46,525 nt of DNA from Candidatus Aminicenantota bacterium (lineage in GTDB: Bacteria; Acidobacteriota; Aminicenantia; UBA2199): contig JAPKZK010000067.1 in assembly GCA_026393835.1 (NCBI GenBank), positions 1-46,525 of the forward strand. The letters run 5' to 3'. This document shows positions 8,794 through 16,751 of this stretch, in pieces; the first letter of the stretch is position 1, and every line of letters starts with the position of its first letter. The translations under genes were made by a program, and so were the position numbers. The notes beneath the pieces are model-generated. The model was not told where the DNA came from and did no database searches. It saw nothing but the letters and a program-made list of their open reading frames with translations.

Positions 8794-9834
8794 TCAACCG
8801 AATTGACAGTTAAATCTCAGGTCATTATCGTACATCATGCGCATATCGCTGACTTCATATTTCAACAGGGCGATCCGCTCGATTCCCATGCCGAAGGCAA
8901 ACCCGGAATAGGCTTCGGGGTCGATGCCGCAGTTCAGCAATACTTTGGGGTGCACCATTCCGCAGCCCAGGATTTCGATCCAGCCGGTTCCCTTGCATAA
9001 TTTACACACGGGGTTTTTACCGAAACACATGAAGCAACTGATATCCACTTCGGCGGAGGGCTCGGTAAACGGGAAGTAACTGGGTCTGAGCCGCGCGTTG
9101 ATATTTTCCCCGAAAAAGGCTTTAATAAAAAGCTCCAATGTTCCTTTCAGGTGGGAGAAATGGATATTTTTATCCACCAGCAGGCCTTCCACCTGGTGGA
9201 ATACCGGGGAATGGGTGGCGTCCGGGTCATCTTTCCGGAACACTTTGCCCGGGGAAATGATCTTAAGGGGAGGTTTATGTTGCTTCATATAACGGATTTG
9301 CACCGGCGAGGTATGGGTTCGCAGCAGGTAACCGGGGAAATCTTTTATAAAAAAGGTATCCTGTTCATCGCGGGAGGGGTGGTATTCGGGGACATTCAGG
9401 GCGGTAAAATTGTTGTCTTCCAGTTCCACTTCATAACCGTGGGCGACTTCATAGCCCATGCCGATAAAAATGTCTTCGGCGCGTTTGCGTATGGCGGAGA
9501 GGAGGTGCACCCGTCCCACGGGGTAAACGAAAGGGGGTAGGGTAGGGTCGGGCTCGGTCTCTTTTGTGGCTTTTAGCGCGGCCAAGCGCGTCTCGGCCTC
9601 GTTTAAGCCGGTTTCCACCAGGACTTTCAGTTGGTTGACGGCGTTTCCGGCAAAGGGCTTGTCCGGTTGCGGCACATCTTTTAGTCGTTGTAAAAAACCG
9701 GTTAGAATTCCTTTTTTCCTGCTGGTATACTTCTCTTTTAGATTCCTGAAATCATCTTGAGACCGAACTTCGCCAACCTCTTTTAAGAATCCTGTTTTTG
9801 CTTGCTCAATCTCATTCTTCAGTTCATTAATCAT
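8794..9834 (-). CDS. pheS: Phenylalanyl-tRNA synthetase alpha subunit
   Basis: A 346-residue class II synthetase catalytic subunit. An N-terminal coiled coil (about 1-95) precedes the catalytic domain. Motif 2 lies in SPGKVFRKDDPDATHSPVFH, and motif 3 in FAFGMGIERIALLKY near the C-terminus. A CMCF/CKLC cysteine pair before GTGWIEILGCG is typical of the family. It is 19 bases downstream of rplT, inside the conserved infC-rpmI-rplT-pheST operon. Confidence 0.97.
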   Translation of the reverse strand: MINELKNEIEQAKTGFLKEVGEVRSQDDFRNLKEKYTSRKKGILTGFLQRLKDVPQPDKPFAGNAVNQLKVLVETGLNEAETRLAALKATKETEPDPTLPPFVYPVGRVHLLSAIRKRAEDIFIGMGYEVAHGYEVELEDNNFTALNVPEYHPSRDEQDTFFIKDFPGYLLRTHTSPVQIRYMKQHKPPLKIISPGKVFRKDDPDATHSPVFHQVEGLLVDKNIHFSHLKGTLELFIKAFFGENINARLRPSYFPFTEPSAEVDISCFMCFGKNPVCKLCKGTGWIEILGCGMVHPKVLLNCGIDPEAYSGFAFGMGIERIALLKYEVSDMRMMYDNDLRFNCQFG

Positions 9835-9853
9835 TACTCGAACACATCATCGA

Positions 9854-10207
9854 TCAGATGGTGGTTTTAACTTTTTCAACGATCTTCCCGAAGATTTCCG
9901 GTTCTGAGGCGGCCAGGTTGGATAATGTCTTACGGTTCAAACGAATGTCCATTTTTTTCAGGCAGTCGATGAAGCGGGAATAGCTCAGGCCGTATTCCCT
10001 GACGGCGGCGTTTATCCGGGTATTCCAGAGGGTCCTGAAATCTCTTTTCCGGGCTTTGCGGTCCCTGTAGGAATACTGTAATGCTTTTTCCACAGCTTCC
10101 CTGGCAGTGCGGTAATTTTTTCGTTTGGCGCCGAAAAAACCTTTGGCTAATTTTAATATTTTTTTTCTTCTTAATAATTTTTTATTTCCTCGAGTTACTC
10201 GCGGCAT
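9854..10207 (-). CDS. rplT: Ribosomal protein L20
   Basis: A 117-residue bL20 of normal length, recognisable from MPRVTRGNKKLLRRKKILKL and RDRKARKRDFRTLWNTRINA. It binds 23S rRNA early in 50S assembly and in many bacteria represses its own operon. Its SD (AGGAG) overlaps the UAG stop of rpmI, and the two genes are in the same frame, separated only by UAG and three sense codons. Confidence 0.98.
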   Translation of the reverse strand: MPRVTRGNKKLLRRKKILKLAKGFFGAKRKNYRTAREAVEKALQYSYRDRKARKRDFRTLWNTRINAAVREYGLSYSRFIDCLKKMDIRLNRKTLSNLAASEPEIFGKIVEKVKTTI

Positions 10208-10216
10208 GTTTTTCTC

Positions 10217-10414
10217 CTATGAATAAGGCAATAACGCCTTTATCCGTTTGAATTCTTCTTTTACCACAATGTTCGATTGTTTGAGGCTCCGTTTCCGTTT
10301 CCGGCTCTTTTTAGTCAGGATATGGGATGCATTGGCCTGGCTTCTTTTAATTTCCCCGGAACCTGTATACCGGAATCTTTTTTGTGCTCCTTTGTGAGTT
10401 TTAAGTTTTGGCAT
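10217..10414 (-). CDS. rpmI: Ribosomal protein L35
   Basis: A 65-residue bL35 ([20 protein letters not shown]), normal in length. The start lies inside the end of infC (14-base overlap). It ends with UAG (10217-10219), one of few amber stops in the window. The UAG is the first part of the TAGGAG that serves rplT. Reading through it would continue Glu-Lys-Asn and then straight into L20. Confidence 0.97.
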   Translation of the reverse strand: MPKLKTHKGAQKRFRYTGSGEIKRSQANASHILTKKSRKRKRSLKQSNIVVKEEFKRIKALLPYS

Positions 10415-10955
10415 CTTTCTCTCCTTTTTTCTTTCCTATAAGGATGTGACAGCTCCATCTTTCGCGTTTCGGCGGGGCTTCGATCTCGGAAATGTCTTTC
10501 AAAATCTCCATGATCTTGTTGGTCATGGTGTCCAACATTTCCGGTCTCCGTTTCTGTCTTCCTTTTAACCAGATGGTGACTTTCACTTTGTCTCCGTCAT
10601 CCAGAAATTCTTTTACTTTTTTCAATTTTACTTCTGTATCGTGTTCCCCGATCACCGGGGTGAATTTGATCTCTTTAATATGGACCTTGCGCTGCTGCTT
10701 CTGGGCTTCATGGGCTTTCTTTTGCAGGGAATAAAGGTACTTTCCATAATCCAGGAGTCGACACACGGGGGGGACGGCATTGGGTGAGATGACCACCAGG
10801 TCCAATTCTTTATCCCTTGCCGCGGCCAACGCGTCGGCCAGGGGAACTACTCCCAATTGATTTTTCTCCTCATCGATTAGCCGGACTTCCGGCGCTTTAA
10901 TCTCCTCGTTGATGAGATGGGGATTTTTTTTACCTCTGGGTTTCTTATATTTCAT
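10401..10955 (-). CDS. infC: Translation initiation factor IF-3
   Basis: A 184-residue IF3: N-domain with [19 protein letters not shown], a lysine-rich linker, and C-domain with [19 protein letters not shown] and [12 protein letters not shown]. It prevents premature subunit joining and checks the initiator tRNA. The ATG at 10955 gives a 13-residue basic lead-in before the conserved domain. In-frame ATA codons lie upstream, and this gene often uses rare starts, so the exact start is uncertain. It is the first gene of the infC-rpmI-rplT-pheST operon. Confidence 0.96.
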   Translation of the reverse strand: MKYKKPRGKKNPHLINEEIKAPEVRLIDEEKNQLGVVPLADALAAARDKELDLVVISPNAVPPVCRLLDYGKYLYSLQKKAHEAQKQQRKVHIKEIKFTPVIGEHDTEVKLKKVKEFLDDGDKVKVTIWLKGRQKRRPEMLDTMTNKIMEILKDISEIEAPPKRERWSCHILIGKKKGEKDAKT

Positions 10956-10998
10956 TATTAAACTCTTTATTATTGATTGTTTGGTTTACTCTAGCCAT
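10945..10998 (-). CDS. Possible 17-codon leader peptide upstream of infC
   Basis: A short frame ([17 protein letters not shown]) with AAGGAG upstream (11012-11017). Its stop lies inside the first codons of infC, so translating it could couple to or compete with infC initiation. The 13-base SD spacing is long, and the peptide shows no run of a regulatory amino acid. It may be fortuitous. Confidence 0.25.
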   Translation of the reverse strand: MARVNQTINNKEFNNEI

Positions 10999-11054
10999 AT
11001 ATGTGTCCAGTCTCCTTTCCTATTTATTTCACAATTTAACCATTTTAAAAAAAA

Positions 11055-11130
11055 TAGGCACGGGCGGACTCGAACCGCCGACTTCTACCGTGTCAAGGTA
11101 GCGCTCTAACCAATACTGAGCTACGTGCCT
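11055..11130 (-). tRNA. tRNA-Val (GAC)
   Basis: A cloverleaf on the minus strand: acceptor AGGCACG/CGTGCCT, D arm GCTC/GAGC, anticodon arm CTACC-TTGACAC-GGTAG with anticodon GAC, and T arm GGCGG-TTCGAGT-CCGCC. The discriminator is A and CCA is not encoded. It starts 20 bases after the HU stop codon, so it may share the HU transcript. Confidence 0.95.
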
Positions 11131-11150
11131 ATAAATAGTAATTGCCTGGA

Positions 11151-11426
11151 TTATTTTGTCGAATCCTTTAATTTTTTTCCAACTACAAATTTGACCACCC
11201 TCTTTTTTGGAATAACGATTTCTTTACCGGTCCGGGGATTTCTCCCTTTCTTTTCCTTCTTGATTATCGTTTTAAAGGTGCCGAAACCCACCAGGGTTAG
11301 CTTCCCTTCTTTCTTCTTTAACTCTTCAGCGATGACTTTCACCAGTGTATCGATCACTTTCAATGCATCGTTCTTGGTACCGCCGGTACCCTTAACCATT
11401 TGAAGAGCCAATTCATTTTTATTCAT
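11151..11426 (-). CDS. HU-family nucleoid protein
   Basis: A 91-residue HU/IHF-type histone-like protein. It shows the family pattern: helices, then GTFKTIIKKEKKGRNPRTGK (beta arm with the conserved RNPxTG), then VVKFVVGKKLKD. It acts as a dimer that bends and compacts DNA. A strong SD (TAGGAGGA) precedes the ATG, and a sigma70-like promoter lies further upstream. Confidence 0.96.
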   Translation of the reverse strand: MNKNELALQMVKGTGGTKNDALKVIDTLVKVIAEELKKKEGKLTLVGFGTFKTIIKKEKKGRNPRTGKEIVIPKKRVVKFVVGKKLKDSTK

Positions 11427-11474
11427 ATTTGATTCCTCCTATGTACTATGTAAATTAAATAAAAAAGAAACTTA

Positions 11475-11503
11475 AATTTACCCTAAAATTGGTGTAAAGT
11501 CAA
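11475..11503 (-). promoter_or_regulatory. Predicted sigma70-type promoter of the HU gene
   Basis: TTGACT, 17-bp spacer, TAAATT on the minus strand, about 50 bases before the HU start codon. Confidence 0.55.
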
Positions 11504-11573
11504 TACCTATAATGAAAAAAGAGTGGTAAATCGTAATTTTTTTTTAAAATGTGGGTCCTGGGCCGGGGGTTTC

Positions 11574-12164
11574 TCATCCCAATTTCTTTTTAACATCCAC
11601 CATAATCAGTTTGGATATGGCTTTCAGGGTTTCCACCACGCCGTCGCCCTTGAGGGCCATGGCTTCGATGACGGGTTCCTCCCTGCGTCGCAGGGCGGCG
11701 ATCAATTCGTTGGCCGGCGTGATATTGGGTAAATCCCTTTTATTGAGCTGCAGGACATACGGTAAGGTATCGAACTCGATATTGTAGTCCTTCAGGTTTT
11801 GCAGCATATCGTTAATGCTTTCCAGGTTGGCTTCAAACCGTTCCCGCTGGGAATCCGCCACGAATACGACGCCGTCGACGCCTTTCATAATAAGTTTCCT
11901 GGAACTGCTGTAATAAATCTGGCCGGGTACGGTATAGAGGTGGAACTTTACCTTGTAGCCTTTGACGGTCCCAAGGTCCAACGGGAAAAAGTCAAAAAAC
12001 AGGGTTCGTTCGGTTTCTGTGGCCAGGCTTACCAGTTTTCCTTTATTATCGTTTTTCACTTTATTATAGATGGTCTTTATGTTGGTGGTCTTCCCACTCA
12101 ATCCCGGGCCGTAGTAAACGATTTTAAAATTAATTTCTCTGGTTGAATAGTTTAGAAACGACAT
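11574..12164 (-). CDS. mglA: MglA-type small GTPase
   Basis: A 196-residue Ras-like GTPase of the MglA family, which controls polarity and motility in Myxococcus. Visible motifs: P-loop GPGLSGKTT; switch II region VPGQIYYSSSRKL, with the MglA-type replacement of the usual DxxG aspartate; and base recognition LNKRDLP. Its ATG follows directly on the TAA of the roadblock gene, in the same frame. The pair matches MglB (GAP) plus MglA (GTPase). Being cotranscribed with the oxidoreductase genes is unusual. Confidence 0.92.
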   Translation of the reverse strand: MSFLNYSTREINFKIVYYGPGLSGKTTNIKTIYNKVKNDNKGKLVSLATETERTLFFDFFPLDLGTVKGYKVKFHLYTVPGQIYYSSSRKLIMKGVDGVVFVADSQRERFEANLESINDMLQNLKDYNIEFDTLPYVLQLNKRDLPNITPANELIAALRRREEPVIEAMALKGDGVVETLKAISKLIMVDVKKKLG

Positions 12165-12653
12165 TTAATCTCCAAATATTTCATCGATATCTTCGTCTGA
12201 GACACCTTCAAATGGAGATATCCCATCTCCCATTGCACTGGATTTAAGTTTTTCGTTGATGGTGATAAATACTTTTTCCAGTTCTTGAGTTGATGCTTTG
12301 ACTCTGAATCGAATAATGCCGAGGTTTGAGCTTTGGTCAAATATCACGATCAGCATGGTCCTGTCATTGATCAGCGAGATATGCAGGTTTTTGGTATTGG
12401 ATTCGGTCAGGATGGTATTGAACTTATCGATTTTGAGCATTTGCCCGATACCGTTTACGGCGGCCATGCTGCCGGCGATCAATGACGAGATCGAATTTAA
12501 ATGGGAATCATCCACTTCCCCTGTCGAGGCAATGCAGTGCCCCTCGGAATCGGTAATAAAAACGATCTCGGCCCTGGTGTTGGTTTTCAAACCCTGCAAA
12601 ATATCCTTGATCAATACATACTCTTCGTTGTATATTATAAAATTCTCTTGCAT
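12165..12653 (-). CDS. mglB: Roadblock/LC7 protein, MglB-like
   Basis: A 162-residue Roadblock/LC7-domain protein, the fold of MglB, the GTPase-activating partner of MglA. The core is about residues 10-120 (VFITDSEGHCIASTGEVDD, FNTILTESNTKNLHISLIND). A C-terminal tail of about 35 residues ends in an acidic FEGVSDEDIDEIFGD segment, perhaps a docking tail. It lies 1 base downstream of porB and abuts mglA. Confidence 0.85.
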   Translation of the reverse strand: MQENFIIYNEEYVLIKDILQGLKTNTRAEIVFITDSEGHCIASTGEVDDSHLNSISSLIAGSMAAVNGIGQMLKIDKFNTILTESNTKNLHISLINDRTMLIVIFDQSSNLGIIRFRVKASTQELEKVFITINEKLKSSAMGDGISPFEGVSDEDIDEIFGD

Positions 12654-12654
12654 C

Positions 12655-13602
12655 TTAGTTATCTCTATGTTTCGGTTCGGTTTCGGCGGAGAGTAGGAAA
12701 TCCCAATCTTTATCCACCTCTTCCTGGATTTTATCCACGATCCATTTGTTTTCAGACTGCTCCAGGTGTTTAAACCGGGGCTGCGTATGAAGCCACCGGG
12801 TCACGGGTAATTTTTCCCTGGGTTTATAATTAATGGTCAGCCTTGCGCCGTTTTTCACTTCGTAAACAGGCCAGACGCAGGTATCGGCGGCCAACCTGCT
12901 TAGTTCGATGGTCTTGCGGGTGGGGGTTTTCCATTCAAAGGGACATGGGCTTAAGACGTTTAAATAAGCGGGTCCCGGGGTTTCAAAGGCGCGTTCCGCC
13001 TTTTTATAGAGGTCCTGCCACATCCATGGGGCGGATTGGGCCATATAAGGGATTTTATGGGCGGTCATGATCCTGGCTATATCTTTCCTGGCCTGCATCT
13101 TCCCGGGTAAAGCGCTGCCGGCCGGCGTGTCCGGGGCGGCGGCGCCCATGGGCGATGCTGAGGAACGTTGTCCCCCGGTGCTGGCATACATCTGGTTATC
13201 CAGGCATAAATAAACGAAATGATGACCCCGCTCCACTGCGCCGGAAAGGGATCCCAACCCGGCGTCATTGGCGGCGCCGTCGCCGGCGATGACCAGGAAT
13301 TTCAGCTCTTTTTCCAGGGGGAATTTGCCCTGTTTTTTCAAGGAACGGTACATGGCTTCAATCCCGGACATAGTGGCGGCGCTGTTTCCATAGGCGCTGT
13401 GAATCCAGTTCAGGTTCCAGGAGGTGCGGGGGAAATGGGTGGTGGTCATTTGCAGGCAGCCGGTGTCATTGGATACCACAATGGGATGCCGGGCGGCCCG
13501 GAGGACCACTTTCAGGATGGGAAAAATGGCGCACCCGGCGCAGAGTCCGTGCCCCGCCGCCAGCATATCTTCTTTTCCGGCAAGTTTTTTTAATGTCATC
13601 AT
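12655..13602 (-). CDS. porB: 2-oxoacid:ferredoxin oxidoreductase, beta (TPP) subunit
   Basis: A 315-residue thiamine-diphosphate-binding subunit of a pyruvate/2-oxoacid:ferredoxin oxidoreductase. It shows the CAGC cysteine motif (GLCAGCAIF), the TPP motif beginning GDGAANDAGLGSLSGA, and the substrate loop CLDNQMYASTGGQRS. Together with porA, porC and porD it makes a four-subunit enzyme that oxidises pyruvate (or a related 2-oxoacid) to acyl-CoA and reduces ferredoxin, as in anaerobes. Two adjacent ATGs are possible starts. Confidence 0.92.
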   Translation of the reverse strand: MMTLKKLAGKEDMLAAGHGLCAGCAIFPILKVVLRAARHPIVVSNDTGCLQMTTTHFPRTSWNLNWIHSAYGNSAATMSGIEAMYRSLKKQGKFPLEKELKFLVIAGDGAANDAGLGSLSGAVERGHHFVYLCLDNQMYASTGGQRSSASPMGAAAPDTPAGSALPGKMQARKDIARIMTAHKIPYMAQSAPWMWQDLYKKAERAFETPGPAYLNVLSPCPFEWKTPTRKTIELSRLAADTCVWPVYEVKNGARLTINYKPREKLPVTRWLHTQPRFKHLEQSENKWIVDKIQEEVDKDWDFLLSAETEPKHRDN

Positions 13603-13624
13603 GTTAATTCATCGTCATTATACA

Positions 13625-14815
13625 TCATTGTCTTAAATTAATAAATGCCAATCCTGTTTTTATTTCTATTTTTTCCATATTTTTTTCTTCGATGTCCTTG
13701 AACACATCCCGGAAATGGTTTACGTCGATATCCCTGCCGCCGAGCCCGTAAACATAGGGGAAAACCAGGGGGGGCTTTTTTTCTTCCAGGTCATAGAGCG
13801 CGGCCCGGGTTTCATTAAATAAAGGTCCGCCGTAACTGCCGGGGGTTAATACCCGGTCCAGGACGGCAATGGCTTTCAGGTGTGACAGCGCTTCTTTCAA
13901 CTCCTGGTGGGGAAAGGGTCTGAAAACTCTTAATTTTAGCAGCCCGACGTGCGCGCCATTGTTTCTCAATTCATCCACCACTTCCTTGGCAGCGCCGGCG
14001 GAAGAACTCATCAATACGACAGCATATTCGGCGTCTTCCAGTTTATAGGATTCGAAATAGCCGTAATAGCGGCTGAAGCGGTCGCCGAATTCTTTGCCGA
14101 CTTCTTTGATCACTTTGCGGGCGTTTTCCATGCCCTGCAGTTGAAGGACCTTATGTTCGAAATAGTAGTCCGGGGTATCGATAGAGCCTACCGTGACGGG
14201 GTTATCGCTGTCCAGCAGGGAATAGGCGGGATTGCATTTGCCTACGAAGTCGGCCACTTCGCCGGTTTCCTCCAGCCAGATATTGGCCATTTCGTGGGAG
14301 GTGATAAAACCGTCTAATCCGACCATGACCGGGTTTTTGACTTCGGGGTGTTCGGCGATCTTAAAGGCCTGGATGATATTATCATAGGTTTCCTGGGAAT
14401 TCTCGGAGAAGATTTGTATCCAGCCGCAGTCGCGTTGGGCCATGGCGTCGGAGTGGTCGGCGTGGATATTGAGGGGGGCGGACAACGCCCGGTTGGCGAC
14501 CGCCGCTACGATGGGCAGCCGTAAGGATGAAGCGATAAAAAGGAGTTCGTGCATGGCGGCCAGCCCCTGGGAAGAGGCGGCGCTGAAGACCCGGCCACCG
14601 GCGGCAGACGCGCCGATACAGGCGCTTATGGCGCTGTAGGCCGACTCGGCGTTGATCATTTCGGCGTCCAGCCGGCCGTCGGCTATAAACGAGGCGAGCT
14701 TCTCAAGAATTGGGGATGCCGGCGCGGCGGGATTACTTACCACCACATCCGGGTGAACCTGTCCCACTGCTTCGGCGGCGGCGGCATTCCCGTTCAATAC
14801 TTTGATCGACGCCAT
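13625..14815 (-). CDS. porA: 2-oxoacid:ferredoxin oxidoreductase, alpha subunit
   Basis: A 396-residue alpha subunit with the family start (NGNAAAAEAVGQVHPDVV), the TPP-pyrimidine domain (INAESAYSAISACIGASAAG, SSQGLAAMHELLFIASSLRL) and a transketolase-C-like domain (YAVVLMSSSAGAAKEVVDEL). The gene order porC-porD-porA-porB is standard for the four-subunit type. Substrate preference cannot be fixed from sequence alone. Pyruvate is the likely one. Confidence 0.92.
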   Translation of the reverse strand: MASIKVLNGNAAAAEAVGQVHPDVVVSNPAAPASPILEKLASFIADGRLDAEMINAESAYSAISACIGASAAGGRVFSAASSQGLAAMHELLFIASSLRLPIVAAVANRALSAPLNIHADHSDAMAQRDCGWIQIFSENSQETYDNIIQAFKIAEHPEVKNPVMVGLDGFITSHEMANIWLEETGEVADFVGKCNPAYSLLDSDNPVTVGSIDTPDYYFEHKVLQLQGMENARKVIKEVGKEFGDRFSRYYGYFESYKLEDAEYAVVLMSSSAGAAKEVVDELRNNGAHVGLLKLRVFRPFPHQELKEALSHLKAIAVLDRVLTPGSYGGPLFNETRAALYDLEEKKPPLVFPYVYGLGGRDIDVNHFRDVFKDIEEKNMEKIEIKTGLAFINLRQ

Positions 14816-14862
14816 GGTTCTTCTTTTTTACCTACTCCTTTCTTCTTTCAAAATGAATCATA

Positions 14863-15183
14863 TCATAATTCTATTTTTTCTTCAACCATAACCAGGGGTA
14901 ACGGTTCATGGTTGACCGGGCATTCATTAACACATATTCCGCATCCTTTGCAATAATCATAGTTAATTCCTGCTATCTTTTCGCCGTCCACCATTATAGC
15001 ATTTTCCGGGCAAAAAACCCAACAAAAAAAACAATTAATGCAATTATCCGGGTTAAATTGGGGTTTTTCGCCCCGGCGCAGGTAACCGGTATAGTTTTCC
15101 AGGGAGTTCCCGGCGTCGGGGTTAATCCCGCCGATGGGCAATTCATGCCATTTCTTACCGTTATTACCGCTGCCGGGATTCAT
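14863..15183 (-). CDS. porD: 2-oxoacid:ferredoxin oxidoreductase, delta (ferredoxin) subunit
   Basis: A 106-residue 2[4Fe-4S] protein with CINCFFCWVFCPENA and CKGCGICVNECP, each a CxxCxxCxxxCP site. It passes electrons from the TPP site to external ferredoxin. Its ATG overlaps the porC stop (ATGA). Confidence 0.93.
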   Translation of the reverse strand: MNPGSGNNGKKWHELPIGGINPDAGNSLENYTGYLRRGEKPQFNPDNCINCFFCWVFCPENAIMVDGEKIAGINYDYCKGCGICVNECPVNHEPLPLVMVEEKIEL

Positions 15184-15755
15184 AATCGTTTCACCTCGCT
15201 CAATGCGCGTTCCACGGTGCGGATATTGGCGGCCGCCAGGTCGGGATTATATTTATGAGACAGCGTTTTTTTTAACAACTCCCGGAAATTTTCCATGGTT
15301 AGCAAATGGGCGGCGTCCAGGACCACGGTCATTAACGGGATATTGGGGAGGGGCCGCCCGATCTCTTCATTGGCAATGGCATCCGCATCCAGGGTATATA
15401 TGGTATTGGCTTCGGATAGATTGAGTTTTTCTTTGACATAATCGGGGGTATAGGAGGTGTTCACGACATAGGATGCGTTTTCCGCGGTATTGTTTTTTAC
15501 TCCGGCGTCTAAAAGCAACCGGGCGTCCATCAAAACCACCACATCGGCGTGAATCAACCCGGCATGCCGTTTGATGGGAGAGTCCGACAGGCGATTAAAG
15601 GCCTGGATGGAAGCAGCCTGTTTTTGGGTGATAAACTCGGGGAAAGCCTGGACATATTTTCCTTCCTGGGCCAGGACGTCGGCCAGCAGCTCGGCGGCGG
15701 TCATCACGCCCTGACCCGCCTGGCCCTGCCACCTGATCTCCAGGTACTTTCCCAT
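15180..15755 (-). CDS. porC: 2-oxoacid:ferredoxin oxidoreductase, gamma subunit
   Basis: About 191 residues. It begins with the family signature EIRWQGQAGQGVMTAAELLA and continues with YVQAFPEFITQKQAASIQAF. It binds coenzyme A-side elements of the complex. The ATG at 15755 is preferred. The in-frame GTG at 15764 lies only 3 bases from the AGGAG SD. The frame is also continuous with recR upstream across the recR UAG stop. Confidence 0.92.
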   Translation of the reverse strand: MGKYLEIRWQGQAGQGVMTAAELLADVLAQEGKYVQAFPEFITQKQAASIQAFNRLSDSPIKRHAGLIHADVVVLMDARLLLDAGVKNNTAENASYVVNTSYTPDYVKEKLNLSEANTIYTLDADAIANEEIGRPLPNIPLMTVVLDAAHLLTMENFRELLKKTLSHKYNPDLAAANIRTVERALSEVKRL

Positions 15756-15770
15756 GGTTCTCACTTTCTC

Positions 15771-16370
15771 CTATAATTCGATCCGGCCTTCCATGGCTTT
15801 GGCAATGGTGACGGAATCGACGTAATCCAGGTCGGCCCCAATGGGTATGCCCAACGCCAGCCGGGTGATTTTTACTTTGTGTGGCCGCATTCTTTCGGAT
15901 AAATAATGGGCCGTGGCATTGCCTTCGGTGGTGGGACTGGTGGCCAGGATAACTTCCTCTACTTTCCCGCCGGCGGTCCGCTCCAGCAAACCGGAAATCT
16001 TCAACTCATCCGGTCCAATCCCTTTGATGGGCGAGAGGTTCCCATGGAGCACGTGATAAGTTCCTTTATACAGGCCGGTTCGCTCGATGGAATAAATATT
16101 AAAAGGTTCTTCCACCACACAGATTTTCAACTTATCTCTTTCGGTGTCCGTACATATTTCACAGGGTTCCGTGGTGGTGATATTATTACATACGGAACAA
16201 AAAAAGGTTTTTCCCCGGGCCTCCAATATGGCATTGGCCAGGTCCACGGCATGCTGTTTGTCGGCCCTTAACAGGTAAAAACAGATGCGCTGTGCCGACT
16301 TTCGGCCGATGCCGGGAATTTTTTTCAATTCTTCGATAAGGTCTTTTACCGGCGATGTAAATTCAAACAT
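15771..16370 (-). CDS. recR: Recombination protein RecR
   Basis: A 199-residue RecR for RecFOR gap repair. In order: helix-hairpin-helix (KKIPGIGRKSAQRICFYLL), a four-cysteine zinc finger (CSVCNNITTTEPCEIC) and a Toprim domain (KICVVEEPFNIYSIERTG; ILATSPTTEGNATAHYL). The order dnaX-ebfC-recR is widely conserved. The stop is UAG (15771-15773), inside TAGGAG that precedes porC. Confidence 0.97.
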   Translation of the reverse strand: MFEFTSPVKDLIEELKKIPGIGRKSAQRICFYLLRADKQHAVDLANAILEARGKTFFCSVCNNITTTEPCEICTDTERDKLKICVVEEPFNIYSIERTGLYKGTYHVLHGNLSPIKGIGPDELKISGLLERTAGGKVEEVILATSPTTEGNATAHYLSERMRPHKVKITRLALGIPIGADLDYVDSVTIAKAMEGRIEL

Positions 16371-16412
16371 GACAGGTCACGTCCCCCGCCTTATTATTAA
16401 TGGTATTGTTTA

Positions 16413-16730
16413 TCAAAAGCCGGGGAACTGGAATCCGCCCGGCATACCGGGCATGCCGCCAAGGTTGTCTTTTAATTCGTCATCTACTTTGGCCAGGGCG
16501 TCATTAGCCGCGGCGGTCACAAGGTCCTGCAGCATTTCCACATCATCGGGGTCCACGACTTCTTTTGAAATTTCTACGGATAAAACGTTTTTATGGCCGT
16601 TCATCATTATTTTTACCATTCCCCCACCGGCATTGCCTTCCACTTCAATCGAATCCATCTGCTCTTCCATTTTTTTAGACATATCCTGGGCAATTTTCAT
16701 CAATTGATTCATACTGGGCATCTTTGCCAT
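16413..16730 (-). CDS. ebfC: YbaB/EbfC nucleoid-associated protein
   Basis: A 105-residue protein with the family pattern: N-terminal helix ([19 protein letters not shown]), then [20 protein letters not shown] and a C-terminal helix with [15 protein letters not shown]. The tail is [14 protein letters not shown], a common glycine/methionine-rich ending. It is a DNA-binding dimer encoded between dnaX and recR, as in many bacteria. Confidence 0.95.
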   Translation of the reverse strand: MAKMPSMNQLMKIAQDMSKKMEEQMDSIEVEGNAGGGMVKIMMNGHKNVLSVEISKEVVDPDDVEMLQDLVTAAANDALAKVDDELKDNLGGMPGMPGGFQFPGF

Positions 16731-16751
16731 TGTTGCCTCCTCGATAAAATA

